A stretch of DNA of 64,000 bases from Cyathus striatus (taxonomy: Eukaryota; Basidiomycota; Agaricomycetes; Agaricales; Nidulariaceae): the NCBI GenBank assembly GCA_025738555.1, contig JAOVFP010000001.1, positions 1,116,001 through 1,180,000 of the forward strand. The letters are read 5' to 3'. The notes beneath the pieces are model-generated. The model did no database searches. It worked only from the letters and a program-made list of their open reading frames with translations, and had not been told where the DNA came from. Position numbers and translations under genes: made by a program. Below are positions 31,105 to 44,400 of the stretch, piece after piece. Each line of letters begins with the position of its first letter. The stretch's first letter is position 1.

Positions 31105-34096
31105 ATGAGTGAAGAAAACTGCGCTTTAAATCAAAATGGCACATTGAAGGAGGCACACGACATTACGTGGTACAACGACCCTGACGATGAAATACCTATC
31201 TCTCAACCGCCTAGTGTGAGCGGTATGAAAAAGAAAACAACCAAGAGACAGCTTGTAGAGGTAAGAGCTGAAGAGTATAAGATATTGGGCCTGATGCTAA
31301 TGAAGAGAAGTCATTCTTAGATTTGGAAGCTGAGGTATCGACAGAGTCGCCCACCGACGATGAAGCGGACACAGACCGTGCCGGTATGTATTATGACCTT
31401 CAAGAGGTAATATTATGCTAATTGCGTAGACGACTTCATCGACGACCATTTCGACGACGAGGATATCGATGGCACGGACGACGAAGATAATATCCCTATC
31501 AGCCGGCTGGCATTAACACGTGCTGTTGAATCAGCACCAAACCACGGTTTCATTGCATACTTGCTCGACAAGTACGGGAACAATGAAGGAAGTAGCGAAT
31601 CGCCAAAGGAAACCAATTCACAGCTTACCGAGAGCAAGCATTCTATTAGCCACGAGGGAATACGTGACGATGACTGGCCGTTATTTGATGTTCCAGTGAA
31701 GGTAAGTGGAATTCGAGCTTGTTATGTTGAAAACAACTGTAATATGATTTCACAGGATGGATCAGAGGAACTTATTGTACACGCACTCTCATATCAAGCT
31801 GGCTCAAAGCATATACGCAGTGCATTTGCATCAGTGGTTATTCCGGGTCACGTATATGTCGAGGCTCATAACATTAGTGACATTCAGGCCGTCACTTCTA
31901 TTTATCAAGACATATATTCCAAATACATCCGCCCAGCGCCGACAGAGGCGTGGGTTTCTTTCTACAAAGTTAACGGGTCAACATACATACTTTCTCAGCA
32001 CACTTGGGTAAGGTTGAAAGGGAAATACTGTTACGACCTCGCCTTCATCACGAATGTATGCCAGTGCACTCTGCAGATTGACGTTATTCATCTTCCACAA
32101 GTGATCTACAAGAGATCTTTGAAACGAAAGCGGTCCCCAGGCTCTTCACAGTCTCACCCACACTGTAATCTGTTTAACCCCGATCTCGCAAGAAAGACAA
32201 GCCCAGATAAATTTGTGGTTCAACACGAAGGTTCTGATAAAAATGTTATCACTGGATATCTTTTTCGCGGTTCATTCTATACGATGGAAGGATTTATTCT
32301 ACGACGAAAACTCGATATCGAAAAATTCTACCAGGTTGAAGCGATTCCAACAATGACAGAGCTAAGAGCTTTCCAGAACTGCAGGCATGTACCTGCTCAA
32401 ATTCTGGACCACACGAGACGCGCAATACTGGCGTCAAGCATACGAATAGGTGATCAGGTAAAGGTATCACTAAATCACGGAACATACTCTATTGCTTCCA
32501 TTCAGGATATCCAAGAAGATAGTGCAATGTTAAGACTTGCCAATTCACATACAGGTGTATTCGTATATCCGTTAAGTCTGTTGCAGAAATGCTTTAAGCT
32601 CGGAGATGGTGTTCGAGTGATTTCTGGCGAGCATGAAGGATCGGTTGGAATGGTTATCAACAGTGAACCATATGGGAGGATTGGAGAGGACAATATCATG
32701 ATGGTCACTTTTCTGCTAAAGAAGGTAATATTCACCTGGGGAATAACATCATATATATATTCTAATATTACGTAGAGTAATCACATACAGGTCCTATCTT
32801 CGAATTTAGACTTCTGCGACGAAGTTCATCGAAATACGACATTTAGGTGGCAGGATAGCGACTTCGGCAGATTCCCTGCAAGCTCATCTAGCAATCGTAC
32901 TGAGCCCGTTTCAATAGATGACAGGCTCATGCGAAACGATCGCTACAAATCTTTATATAGGCGTTACATTATAATCAAAGCTGGTCCTCTGAAAGGAGAG
33001 CTTGGAATACTACAAGATGTAAATTTCAATGGCGTCGCAGTAGTGGAGATACAGACGCATCTGATGACTTCAAATCGCTGCGAGAGCGTGTCATTGAAGG
33101 ATATATTCATCCCCGGGTATCTACACAGTACATTATGCTTCCGCCAGTATCTAATAATACTTTACAGATTTAATAATTTGACGACAAATGTTCCAGATTC
33201 CAGAAGTCTTCCTGAACAACCATTACCTCCTTGTTCAACACCACATTGGGAACACGATTATGGGATTGGATCACAGACGCCTGCGTGGAATCCCAGTTCA
33301 AAAACTCCACAGGTAGCTTTATCACATTATTATTTGATTACCATCTCACACCACATGAAGCCAGGTTCTAGTTCCAATATCGAAGATCTTGAATTGTTAT
33401 CTTTTCGTCATCGTAGTTAGTTCTTCAGATCATTAGACAAACTCACGAGACTTACCAGATACATTCATAGTTCCTGAGAACAACCCTTCACATCTTCCAT
33501 TGCAACCGTCTGCTTCGCTTCCGGAGTCAATGGGTATGTTTGTAGCAGGCACTGCAACCATTCCCACCAATGCTGGACCCGACTCATCAGATTGTTTCGA
33601 TGGTGTGTAATTGTACAGCAATAGACGATATGTCAATGCTAACAATATTAATACAGGACATTGGATCACACAGCTAGTCGAATATAAATCGGATTTAAAA
33701 AGGAAAAAACTACATACTATTATTGCTGGCTCCTTTCCGACACCCGACGACGCAGGATTTGAAAATGGACGTTATGAAAACCGAATTGGCAACTTTGTCG
33801 AGTTGGTGAATACCACAAAGTGTTTCCGACTTGACTTAGATGCCGATCCTACCGGCCCTGAAGAGTGCATTGATATACCCGCAAGATTTGTACAGATAGT
33901 ATCTCCGGATAGGATGATCCAACGTGTCATAGTAGTGAATCCAGGAAACTTCGCTTTATTTGGACAAGAATTCCAGGTATATGCAATGAACGGGGATGAG
34001 ACCACAGTCCATCCTTGGAAAGGAAAGCTTAGATATGAAAACAGTAAGAGGAAAAATATACCAACTCATGATCTTGGAGTATTTTTGGGGAAGTAA
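31105..34096 (+). CDS. Spt5-like protein with NGN domain and KOW motifs
   Basis: ATG at 31105 (MSEENCALNQNGTLKEAHDI). Acidic N-terminus: FLDLEAEVSTESPTDDEADT and DDFIDDHFDDEDIDGTDDED. An NGN-like part follows: HIRSAFASVVIPGHVYVEAH, IYQDIYSKYIRPAPTEAW. KOW-like segments: TWVRLKGKYCYDLAFITNV, GDGVRVISGEHEGSVGMVIN and IIIKAGPLKGELGILQDV. A single TPAWNPSSKTP recalls the Spt5 C-terminal repeat. The last exon (HWITQLVEYKSDLKRKKLHT to DLGVFLGK) ends at 34096. Canonical Spt5 pairs with Spt4 to control RNA polymerase II elongation in the nucleus; this looks like a divergent lineage-specific copy, so that role is only inferred. The junction of exon 1 to the acidic region (31260-31320) is not in frame with any intron I can place and may hide a frameshift. 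Confidence 0.7.
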
Positions 34097-34316
34097 CGCG
34101 TAGCATTTGGAGATATACCTATATCTTTGACCATAAGCACTATTAGAATTAATATGACATACTATACTATACTACACAAATAATACGAGAGGATGTTCAC
34201 ATACAGGTATATGTATATACTGATCAGATAGACGAAATCTAGTCTGCATTCTACGGGCTTCAGATTGATGTATAGTATTTACACGATCTACATGTATATT
34301 GTTTGGTGAAGCTCTA

Positions 34317-34706
34317 GGAATCTGGAAAGCTTGAGAGTCGCTTCAGGCCCCGGAATCCGATTAAACTACGTCAGCCAAAGCCAAATCCAAGTCATGTAGA
34401 GTTTGAGACTGCCAACAATGCCAACGATGATTTGACTGATATCGAGTTTCTTCCGTCGTTAGAGAAATCAGACTCCGAAGGAGCAGAGGAGGATGATAGT
34501 GACAATGTTATCGTCACTAATGAAGAGCTATGATTCTACTTCATGTGTATCAGTTACATTTCACCAATTGCTTCTTAGATAGCCGTTTCTCCTGCCCAGT
34601 AAGCTACCCTCTAAGTGGAAGCGTACTAAAGGAGCTTCTAAGAAATTGGCAGCGATGAAGAGTCGTCGTGATAATTCCAATGAGAGTGTGCGATCCCATC
34701 TGCTGG
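34317..34706 (+). CDS. coding fragment of unknown family
   Basis: One exon reads SGKLESRFRPRNPIKLRQPK, then an acidic end EGAEEDDSDNVIVTNEEL (to ~34532). A second, after an intron-like gap, reads PSKWKRTKGASKKLAAMKSR and RRDNSNESVRSHLL up to a GTATG donor near 34707. Basic-acidic composition resembles low-complexity parts of the neighbouring families. No start or end is visible. Confidence 0.3.
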
Positions 34707-34709
34707 TAT

Positions 34710-37700
34710 GTTTTTCCTTCTGTTTTTTGAATGATTTATAGTTTCTGAAGAAAACAAAAGGCCAGTTAAGATATGAAAGAAGATGAATCCGATTTATCGG
34801 AAATGAAACATTGTCTCACTAGTTAGCGGTCTTGTTTAACATTTATGTTTGTTCTGACCTTCCTTTTTCTTCGACCTGTTGAATTATTACTCTCATTTTA
34901 TTCATTCAAGTTCGAAAATAGCATAATTTAAGTATATATGAAAGCCTTGAACCGTCTATGGCCGTATACCGTTACGGTACGATTGGCAGCGCTAACGGTT
35001 ACTGGTGCAAGCCCTCTGACATCTAATTATGTAAAGATGCACCATGATATACAAAGGGTCTGTCTATATACTTCGAATGAAATTCTTGGGAGTATATACC
35101 ATACAATTTTGCCAGCCAACAATATTCTAATCATTTTACTTACCAGAATTGTCGGACTATAAAGGCAGCGATGACCACACTCAAGCTATGTATGATGTTT
35201 GATAACCCGGGGGAATGGCCCTCAATGACCCGCTCCCTGCTGATCCACTGATATACTAAGATTTGTATGCCTTCGTGACCGTAGTTACAAACTGGTGAGT
35301 GGGAGAATTCCTATACTACGGTGGAGAAATCACATCTAGTATAGATATATGAAAGATAAGTCTGTATTCCAGTTGTATACTAATGCACAACGAGACCAAG
35401 TGGACTCTCCAAGAAAGTTACTGTTATGTAGGGACACACACGAGACACGCACTTGATTCACTAAACACATGGTTTTATAATAGAACACATTTAGATGCGA
35501 TACAGCTGATTCAAGAAACGTATTGACTATAGTATATACTAAAACTCCCTTGGATCCTGTAACGTACTTTGCTGCTGACTACTGCATACCGGTACTGCCT
35601 CCGAAAGTTTAACATAACTAAATCATGTGGTTGACCGTGCTTGCCTATTCCGATTTTGCCTTTCGAACAAGGGCTCCCGGCTAGATTTGGTATCATAAGG
35701 AACCAACTGCACTCAAGTTACCCAGTATTCTTTCTTCAGGTAACAACCCTCGTACCTCGTCGTCGTTTTCTCCCCGATCCACCAGGTGAGTGCGCTGCAT
35801 CTCAGATACTTATCTTCTCAACAGTGAATACACTTTTTAGGAGATAAATACGAATTAGGAACTTTCATAATGTACGCCTTGCATTCACAAGAGCTATAAA
35901 TACATTCAAACTATTAGTACCACAGAATAATTATAGCTCGGTTAACATTCTGCGTGTACCGAGTTCAATCATTATAAATCCCGAGACTACGTGCAGATCT
36001 TCAGTAATTCAACTACAACGAATGGCTAGCACACTTAGCTATTCTATAAGACAGTTTTATTTCTTTATCCCTTGTACGATTACCAAGCAGGAAGTAATTC
36101 CATAGGTGATGTAGAAAAGGACATGTGTTTTCCATATACTTACATAGAGCCCATTGATTCCATGAACTCCATAATTATATAGTCCAGCTAAGGCAACACA
36201 GTGAACACGACCCTCCGCTTCGTGATCGATTCACTTACATTGAGGGCCAAGCGTTACTTAAGTGAATAAAGAGGTAAGTGCATGCTCGCAATTCGGTTTT
36301 GCTACGAGGAGCTTTCATGTGTAGGCCGTACGCATTTGTAAATCTTCGTAACGTTCTCGAAATAACTAAACGTTTTCTTATTTGTATGAACCATGTCCTA
36401 GTCCTTCTTTGATAATAATTAGTATTAATATACAATTCCGTTCTCTTCCATATCCGTATTACGAAGATATACAACAAGACATAAGTATGTACAGTAAGCG
36501 ATGGTTTACAAACTAGTTTACTATAATTCAAATTATATTTAAAGATGTTCGCAATCCTTGTTGAAATCCATTCGAAGAATTCCCGATCTGCCCCAATTCG
36601 CCCCACCGTTACGGAAGTAAACCTCCCGGGTACACGAGTATATATGCATAGTAGCAACAGCTTTTCCACTCGACTTGAACCCACGGACTGTGTAGTGTGG
36701 TTCCGTGTCCGAACCACTGTCATGGAATGGTGCCCTGATAGACAATGATTTATAAGTAACGAGAAAGAACGACTAAATACTCACAAAAGAACCCAGTGTC
36801 GTATGTTGCAGTGATTTTTGCACCACAAATTTCGGTATACAGTGTGTCGTACTACCGCCCCGGCTTCCATTCGTTCGCGGCTGCTCATTCGATTGCAGAC
36901 AGAACGGTAGATGAGAATCGGCTGTTACTTAAATTAAGTAGACGAAAAAGGATCGAAAAAGGAAAGAATGCATGCCGCCATTACATCGTTGGTTGGGACT
37001 GAAAGAAGTAATGGTTATGGGAATAAATGATGAAGACGAATGGATAAAACTTACCGGTATGAAAGATGATAACAACTCAAAGAGTTCACGAGGATAGGTG
37101 TTTATTGTGACTTGAATAAGCAAAGAAAAGAAACGAAGGAACAAACAAAACTTAAACTTACGACGTTCCCCTCGGTAGTCCTTGTCAAGTCTTCTCACTA
37201 AACGACTACACGGCTGACATTGTGCTTCCGGAATCTTGTGTTCCTAGTCGTACTCTCTGTGTGAAACCTCTCGCCATTCGACCCATACTTTCAGCTGAGG
37301 GGTGAGTAACATACATCATTGACTAATTTTATATTCACCTGTAGACGCTCGAACCTATCCCTGCATCGTACCTCCAGCTACAAGGAGAAGCAACAGTTTC
37401 TGATGAATCTCTTGCTGCTGCAACGAGATCAAACTTTCACGTTCTGCTAGTTTTGATATAATTGTTAATTTGCAAGTTAGAGATTTCTTTCCCTCTACGC
37501 AGATGACCAGCGACGATTTTTTTTCAACATACGTCACAATAGTTGTAATTCTCTGTAGCCATTCGAGGACGCATGTGTATAGACAACCTAAAACAATGTC
37601 AGCGTAGGCATAAACTTTGAACGTATCCAACACCTACAAGGGCCTCGGTCTTAACGAACATAACCATTTTCTTCGTAACTTTCACTTGCGCTATTTTAGG

Positions 37701-38372
37701 TATTCCTGCACGGCTGTTCGGTCCTGTAGAACTCAATAAGCGTCCCATAACTGGAATCACATTACAATCACTTGAAATCAGTGGAACAGAAGAGTAGAAC
37801 ATTGGTATATTATATTCACGCTCACTTGCACAAGTACCTCCCATACCCATCTAATCGGCACCCCGCACCCGTAGTTTTTCACACACATCCAACTATGGCG
37901 GACATCATTACTCTGTAATATTATGATTGATGATGTGCTGACATGCTGAAATGATAATGCACGCTGGCATCAGCTTCTTGGGGATGCGATGGGATGAGTT
38001 GACACCATCTTCAAGACCCAGACCCAGACAGGACTGTCATATTTAACCATGATTCTGTCGCTTAATTTGGTTAAAATATGACACATATTTCTCCCCAAAG
38101 TGGACATAATATTTATGGTGTGTTTTTTTAAAAAAATCAAGAAATATTTTGTACTTTTTTGTCTGCACAATACTTTATATAATAAGCCGCTTAATTTTTA
38201 TTAGATATTTGAAATTTCTTAGAAGAATAACATAAACATTCTTCGGCGATGTATTAAAGACATTCTGCCGCAAAATATATATTAGAAATAATCAAAATAA
38301 TTTAAATTTCTAACTAAGAACTTGTAACTATTTAATGAATTGAAATTAAAAATATATCCCTGTATTATATTA
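34710..38372. other. long intergenic stretch; weak coding hint at 37.36-37.85 kb
   Basis: On the minus strand 37850-37600 (MGMGGTCASEREYNIPMFYS, ATG start) followed by 37633-37355 (LDTFKVYAYADIVLG, with a Lys/Leu/Gln-rich helix) may be exons of an uncharacterised gene; I cannot place the splice sites firmly. A B-box-like GGGTTCAAGTC is on the minus strand near 36675. From about 38000 the DNA becomes markedly AT-rich. Nothing else supported. Confidence 0.3.
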
Positions 38373-40140
38373 CTAAGTTATTCTGGTCTTGCCCGTTGTG
38401 TCTGTTCCTAAAAAGTCATCATTTGTGTTTAGTGATGTATGGTGATTATGTTGTGTACGTGATTGTTTACATTTTTGTTGAGCTTTTGCAAAATGATCAT
38501 CCCGGCTATCTTTACACTCATGTAGAACTTGCATGTTATCAATTCTATTTCTTATCTTTGAACTACATGTGGAATAAAAATTTTCATATGCAATTTTCCA
38601 AGTTTCATTTTCTCCTTTAAGATCCATAACACTTCTCCAGGGTTTTAAAAAAATCAGCATTAAACATGCATGTCGATGCATAGTTTGTTCATGATCTCTG
38701 CGAGGTATACTAGGACCAGAAGGTACAGGTATATAGATTAAATCCTGTGACTGAATTGAAATGTGATGAGTATGAGAATCTGGATGGGAAGATTGAAAAG
38801 GTAATTTTTGATTTTTTGTTGAAGAGTTATTCTCTTGTACTGTGACATTTCCACTTGAATTTGATTTTTGCTGTAACACTTTATCAGTACAAGATGTAAA
38901 ATCCCATAAATTGAGATCATTTAAATCACAACCTCTTAATTCATAATCAGTAATCAAAGATGTTTTTGCAGTCACTCCACCTTGATTATCAACATGAACT
39001 GTTATGTCTGCATTTGAATCTTCATTTAGTAAAGATAATTCATCATTAAATTGAGGTTCTACAACACTGTCTGTATTTATACTGTTTCCAAAATTGTTTT
39101 CAAGAGAGAATTCAGTATTAAGATCAGACTGATTATCTAAATTGTGATTGTAACCATTTGTATTCTGATTTGTACCAGTGTTGTTCTGTATTTGTGTATT
39201 GTTTAAGGTGTAACATTCTGGGGAAGGATACTGAGCTTCAAGAAATTTTTCAAAAGGGATCCAATACAAATTTCGATAGAGATGGCTTGTAAAGTGATCC
39301 TCAAAGTCTAACAGGTAGGATACAACTTGTTGAGCAGATAATTCTTGATGTGAAATTAAGGAGTAGGCACATTTCTGCAATAATTTTTTAGCATGGGTTT
39401 CAATATTATCTGTGTCAGAGTCCAATACATTTAATTTTTCAACAGCTGCTTGAAGTGCTGCATAAGCAACATGAGATTTCAGTTGTGATTTTGTGATATA
39501 ATCAGAAATGTAAAAAAATACTGCTTTTGCAATAAATCCTGAAAGAATAAATTTAATGTCCATGTTAGATCTTAAACATTCAATTGTCAAGTCATTAAAG
39601 TTATTTACAAAATCATTTAAACAACGAAGATCAAGTTCACCAGTTTCTTCATTGAACAAAGTGCAGGCTTTACATTACCTTTTCCAAGGCCAAACCAACA
39701 TTCTTTTGATTCACCAACTTTCCAATATTTGAAACAAGTACTACTGTGTTTATGTACTTGGCAAAAAGATACTAAATGATGAAGGTCCTTTAGTCTAGCT
39801 TTTAAATAATCATCTTTATCAAGTTGTTCTTGAAGTACTCCAAGGACAGAACAAGGATGTTTTGTTGAAGATGGAACTACAATGTTTGGATCAGGATCAG
39901 CTGGAATATCATTTGATATTGTTGCATCCAAATATGCAATAAGCTGATCATGAAAACCTACATCCTGTTTATGTAATATTTTTTATTTTATTTCCTGTGG
40001 ATTTAAAGCACCTTCCACCCAAAACACCATATGACAATGCAAAGAACCTCTTCCCTGAGCTTCAACACATCCATAATAGGCACTAATTACTCCAAATGCA
40101 CCTTGTTGTAAATTAACACCCTGTGAAGGTTTAAAATGTT
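38373..40140 (-). mobile_element. Helitron rep/helicase fragment, AT-rich
   Basis: Read from 40140 downward: GAFGVISAYYGCVEAQGRGS with LHCHMVFWVEGALNP, the Helitron-like HUH block (HCH here); VSFCQVHKHSSTCFKYWKVG; then, after a frameshift near 39660, an uninterrupted 428-codon frame with ETGELDLRCLNDFVNNFN, DYITKSQLKSHVAYAALQAA, LLQKCAYSLISHQELSAQQV, FEDHFTSHLYRNLYWIPFEK and finally VPSGPSIPRRDHEQ and DNMQVLHECKDSRDDHF at 38373. This is the linker region between the nuclease and the helicase of fungal Helitrons. The N-terminus and the whole helicase are missing, and no CTRR end was identified. Base composition is far more AT-rich than the flanks. Confidence 0.85.
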
Positions 40141-40234
40141 TGACGTGGGAAGCCACGGACTTCCGGACCGTGTGAGTGAGGTGATACAGCATCTGACCAA
40201 GAGCGCTTCTCAGTTGTAAATACACACAATGCAC

Positions 40235-40664
40235 TCGAACTATTCATAGTACGAACCTGCATTGTCGATGCCATCTGCCCCATGTGTCATATAGCACAGA
40301 CAAGATGGATCGATCTTGCACTTATAGGGAAAAGGTATTGTAACACCTGTGAACATCCACAACTTCTCATTTCACAGCATTACAGGGGCTAAGTGTCTAG
40401 TATATTATAGAAGGTAGGTGAAGTCAATAAAATGAGCTAACACATTCCCTCATCTCCAAACAAGAGACACTACAAGATAGCGTGTGTGGATGTACAACAT
40501 AGTTGTATCGACAAAGATTCGTAACTCAAGTGAACAAATGCCGACAACGGTCCTAGGTGACCAACTAGTCGAAGGCAAACTTACAAGCATAGCACATGAA
40601 TCAATATTGCACTGCCGAGTCTGAAAGCGCCTGAAAGCTTTAGAAGTGCACTGGCATGTACATA
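40235..40664. other. intergenic, no gene seen
   Basis: Normal composition again after the Helitron edge near 40140. Nothing recognised. Confidence 0.35.
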
Positions 40665-40672
40665 TGATCTGG

Positions 40673-41405
40673 AGGGGTGTCAGCCAAATTTATCATTTAA
40701 CAGCAGTGTTATATGATATGGGATATCATATAAGGTCTGAGTTTTATGAGTGAGGCATATACTATATGTATATACAGGCTATTCATAAGTACTCATTACT
40801 TTATGCTTATTATTATTGTGATAGTATTATGAGTACTCATAAGTACTCATTACTTTATGTTTCCTATTATTATTGTAATGGTACTGTGGGTAATCATAAG
40901 TACTCATTACTTTGTATTTCCTATTGTTATTGTAATGGTATTGTGGGTACTCATAAATACTCATTACTTTATGCTTTCTATTATTATTGTAATGGTATTA
41001 TGGGTACTCATAAGTACTCATTACTTTATGCTTGCTATTATTATTGTAATGGTATTAGGAGTACTCATAAGCACTCATTACTTCATATTTCCTATTACTG
41101 TAATGGTATTAGGAGTACTTATAAGCACTCATTACTTTGTATTTCCTATTGTTATTGTGATGGTATTGTGGGTACTCATAAATACTCATTACTTTATGCT
41201 TTCTATTATTATTGTATTGGTATTATGAGTACTCATAAGTACTCATTACTTTATATTTCCTATTGTTATTGTAATAGTATTAAAAGTACTCATAAGTGCT
41301 TATTACTTTATATTTCCTATTGTTATTGTAATGGTATTATGAGTACTCATAAGCACTCATTACTTTATTATTGTAGGTACTCATAAGTACTCATTGCTAT
41401 TACAG
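40673..41405 (+). repeat. hairpin-headed minisatellite 1 (57-bp units, ~11 copies)
   Basis: Leader GTGTCAGCCAAATTTATCAT, then a palindrome with perfect 11-bp arms TTATATGATAT (40709-40719) and ATATCATATAA (40723-40733) around GGG. From ~40780 a 57-bp unit built on GGTACTCATAAGTACTCATTA plus TTATTATTGTAATGGTATT repeats to 41405. Because 57 is a multiple of three, two frames stay open for over 120 codons; I regard these as by-products. Confidence 0.8.
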
Positions 41406-44400
41406 ATTACTAGTTGATCTGCGCTTCACATAAAAGAAATAGGGCCGACAAGCGGCAGGGCCCACTACCTTATAAATATCATGGATTACTTATTTGTGTT
41501 TGCAGATGTGAGGTTGGGTGAGAGTTCAAACGTTCATGAGTCAGAAAGAGGAGTCGCTTCTGGTGCTGTGTGCTTCAGGAGGAGGTAGCTTGAAGGGGAG
41601 GTGGATATAGGATGTAACTGATATGATCAACAAGAATGATCTCACGAAGCCTGGAGGGGATTATACTGCCCTTCTCTCCCTCACGCTTACCTTCAATATC
41701 TCTAATGTCTCGAGAATGCAAACATACGAATCTATGATATTGTCACTGTACTTGAGCAGCATTTCCCAAAATCTGAATGAAGAATCAATTAATCACCCTT
41801 TACAAAGTTTCTTGCTAAGATCATAGATGTACTACACCTCGAGCGACTCTGTGCTGAGGCTACCAGTCACATAGTGTCGCAAGTTCAGCTTTTGTTTAAA
41901 ACAATGCCCCTTTCAAATCTCATATGTACCCATCAAGTATCCATAGCGCAAAACCTAACATCTTTGACTAAATCTCTCTCATTGTCATTTGTAAGACAGT
42001 CTAGTATATTGATATAGAATCTTGACCATAGCAGTGGTAATAAAAGATCTGTTACGTTATCCCAGGCTATGGTATGTGCTGAATATAAGTTGAAAGTCGA
42101 CATTGGGACCAGAAAGGTGTCAACGTAATCTATCCTCCCATAAAAGTGTGATCAAGTAAAAGGCTGCTGAATCATCCTCCACCTAGCAATCAAAGTCAGC
42201 TTTTGCACTGACACACTCCTCAGCAGCAGGATTGACAAACTGTTTTCAATGGTCCATCATCCTTCCAGAAATCATCCACAAGTACCTTCCACCATTCAAA
42301 GCCTTCTTCATTGTCTCATCATCCTCGTAGATACCGTCTTTGTCATTTCAACATTCTTCCCCTTCTTGGTTCCCCTTCCCAGTCGTCTGTGCTATCCTCA
42401 TAGCCCTTCACGCAGGTGCCCCCATAACCTTCTTTTCTAGCAATCTGCTCCCCACATAGAGTCTTAACAGCCTCCTCAATCTCCACTCTTCAGCTTCCCC
42501 AGCTTCTCCTCTGCAGGACCTCAATATCATTCTGCCACACCTCCTTGGCCACTTGGCATTTGAGTAATTGACACGAATACCGCAGAAGCATTAGATCCTC
42601 ATCATAGAATCAAACTTGAGCACATACAATTGGCAACTGTGCTAGAAAAACGGAAGTATAAGAAAGAAGGAATATAAAGATAATCCAAAGGGATGTACTC
42701 GCAGTTCTCCTTCGTCTGTCATTGTACATCTCCCAGCCTAGCTCTTCATTAAGTAGTATCGTATCTAGTTGTCTATGTGGAGCACAAGCTTACACGTGCA
42801 GGGAGCGAATGGCCATGGCCAGCGTCCATCTGTCAGTGTGGGAGGTGACATCTGAGACTGAAAGCTGGTGGGAGGTGATGGCTTAAAGTGGTGACAGTGA
42901 TTGGTATGGCATGGCACTAGGGCAGAAGTGGGGTATCGTGGTGGTAGTGGCCACACTGGGATAAGAGGCAAATGCAAAGGAGTGGAAACTGGGTGACGTT
43001 GTCTGTGTTAGTTTACTGTTTCTGTGATTACTTGTTTCCTGTCAGGGTGTCAGTGAGAGAAGAACAAAGGGAGGGGGAGACATACACATACATGTTATCA
43101 AGGCAAGACAAACCATCAATTGTTCAAAGTTGAGTTCGGTTTGTAGCGGAGAAGAGGTGGGAAGTGAGGTAGCCAGACATACCATAGGTGAAAATGACAT
43201 GGTGTGGAGAAAAATGTATATTGATCGACATTAAAAAGTGTGTAGGCTTGACAACAATGGTGGCAGGGCTGCAGCCGATGTTGATGGAGACGAAACAGAT
43301 AGAGGCTGTATGCTGGTGAGAGGTCGTGGTGGAGGGTGGTGACGGTGGATGGTACAACATAATTGTGGGGTGGTGGTAGGAGCATCAAGGAAAGGAAAGG
43401 TAGTAAAAGGCATGGGCAGAAAGGTTGATAATACAACATGGGTCAAGCAGGTGGCCTGAATGTCGATGTTGTGCCCATGGCCAAGAAGTGAAGGTAGAAG
43501 GGGATCGTCCGATGATGTTATATAACTCGACACTGTATGGATTTCACAGTAAACTTCGAAATTCACATCCAGTAGGGCATAAGCTTGCAGATGTGGCCAT
43601 TGTGCTTGGAAATCGATGTTATACATGTCGACATGAGGGGGGATGGCGTGAATGGGGAAAGGGACAGGAAGAAGGTGCTAAGGGGATGATTTGATGTAGA
43701 GCTGGTGGAGCTCATTGAGGTAGAGGATTTGACGTTGGGCTTGAAGTGTGCAGTTGACATGACAAACCTACAACACCAAAGTATGAGTAATGGTAGATGG
43801 CGAGGGTGAGTGTGAAAGGTTAGGTAAAAGGAAGGACTCGACAAAAGTGACAACCAGGAAGCCGGGGACCGTGGGGAAGATAACAACCAGAACAACCAGA
43901 GCCGGGAGACATTGATAAGGGACCAGTCGACCAACGATTGCGAAAGGGAAAAAAGAGAAAGTCAATACTTACAGGTGTTTCATCACTTTTTTATCACAGA
44001 ATCATCAGTAAATTCATGAAGGTCTGATATAGCCATACATTTCTCACGTGCTCAATGGAAGATGCTGAAATGGTTACAAGCAGTTATACGGTGTTATAAT
44101 GGGACTGACATAGTAAGTAAAAATCATAATCTGACTAACATATTTTACTCTGTGTATCAACAATTGTAAGTTGTGATTAAAGTCAAATACAGTGTACAAT
44201 GTGTTGCGATGTTATCGGCATATTGTACTTTGCTCATGAGTCCTTAGAGCTCTATAGTACTTATATATCATTGTACAGCAGAGACAACAGTCCCTAACAT
44301 GGCTTTGGAACAAACTTCACCGTTTCCTCAACTCAGTCTCACCCCACTACAGTATCATGTAAGATAAGAAACAAATCCATACCAAAGAGTAAGTATGTTT

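Noticed and set aside
36235..36748. Overlapping frames on both strands (162, 68, 67 codons)
   Set aside because: Mutually overlapping, no motif; a tRNA-like B box there lacks a full tRNA.
40766..41386. 206-codon open frame through minisatellite 1
   Set aside because: Open only because the 57-bp unit is a multiple of three and lacks stops; a second frame is open as well, and the peptide is a 19-residue repeat with no domain.
42765..43965. Minus-strand His/Pro/Ser-rich frames as genes
   Set aside because: Composition of the GT-rich plus strand keeps several frames open; no conserved words.
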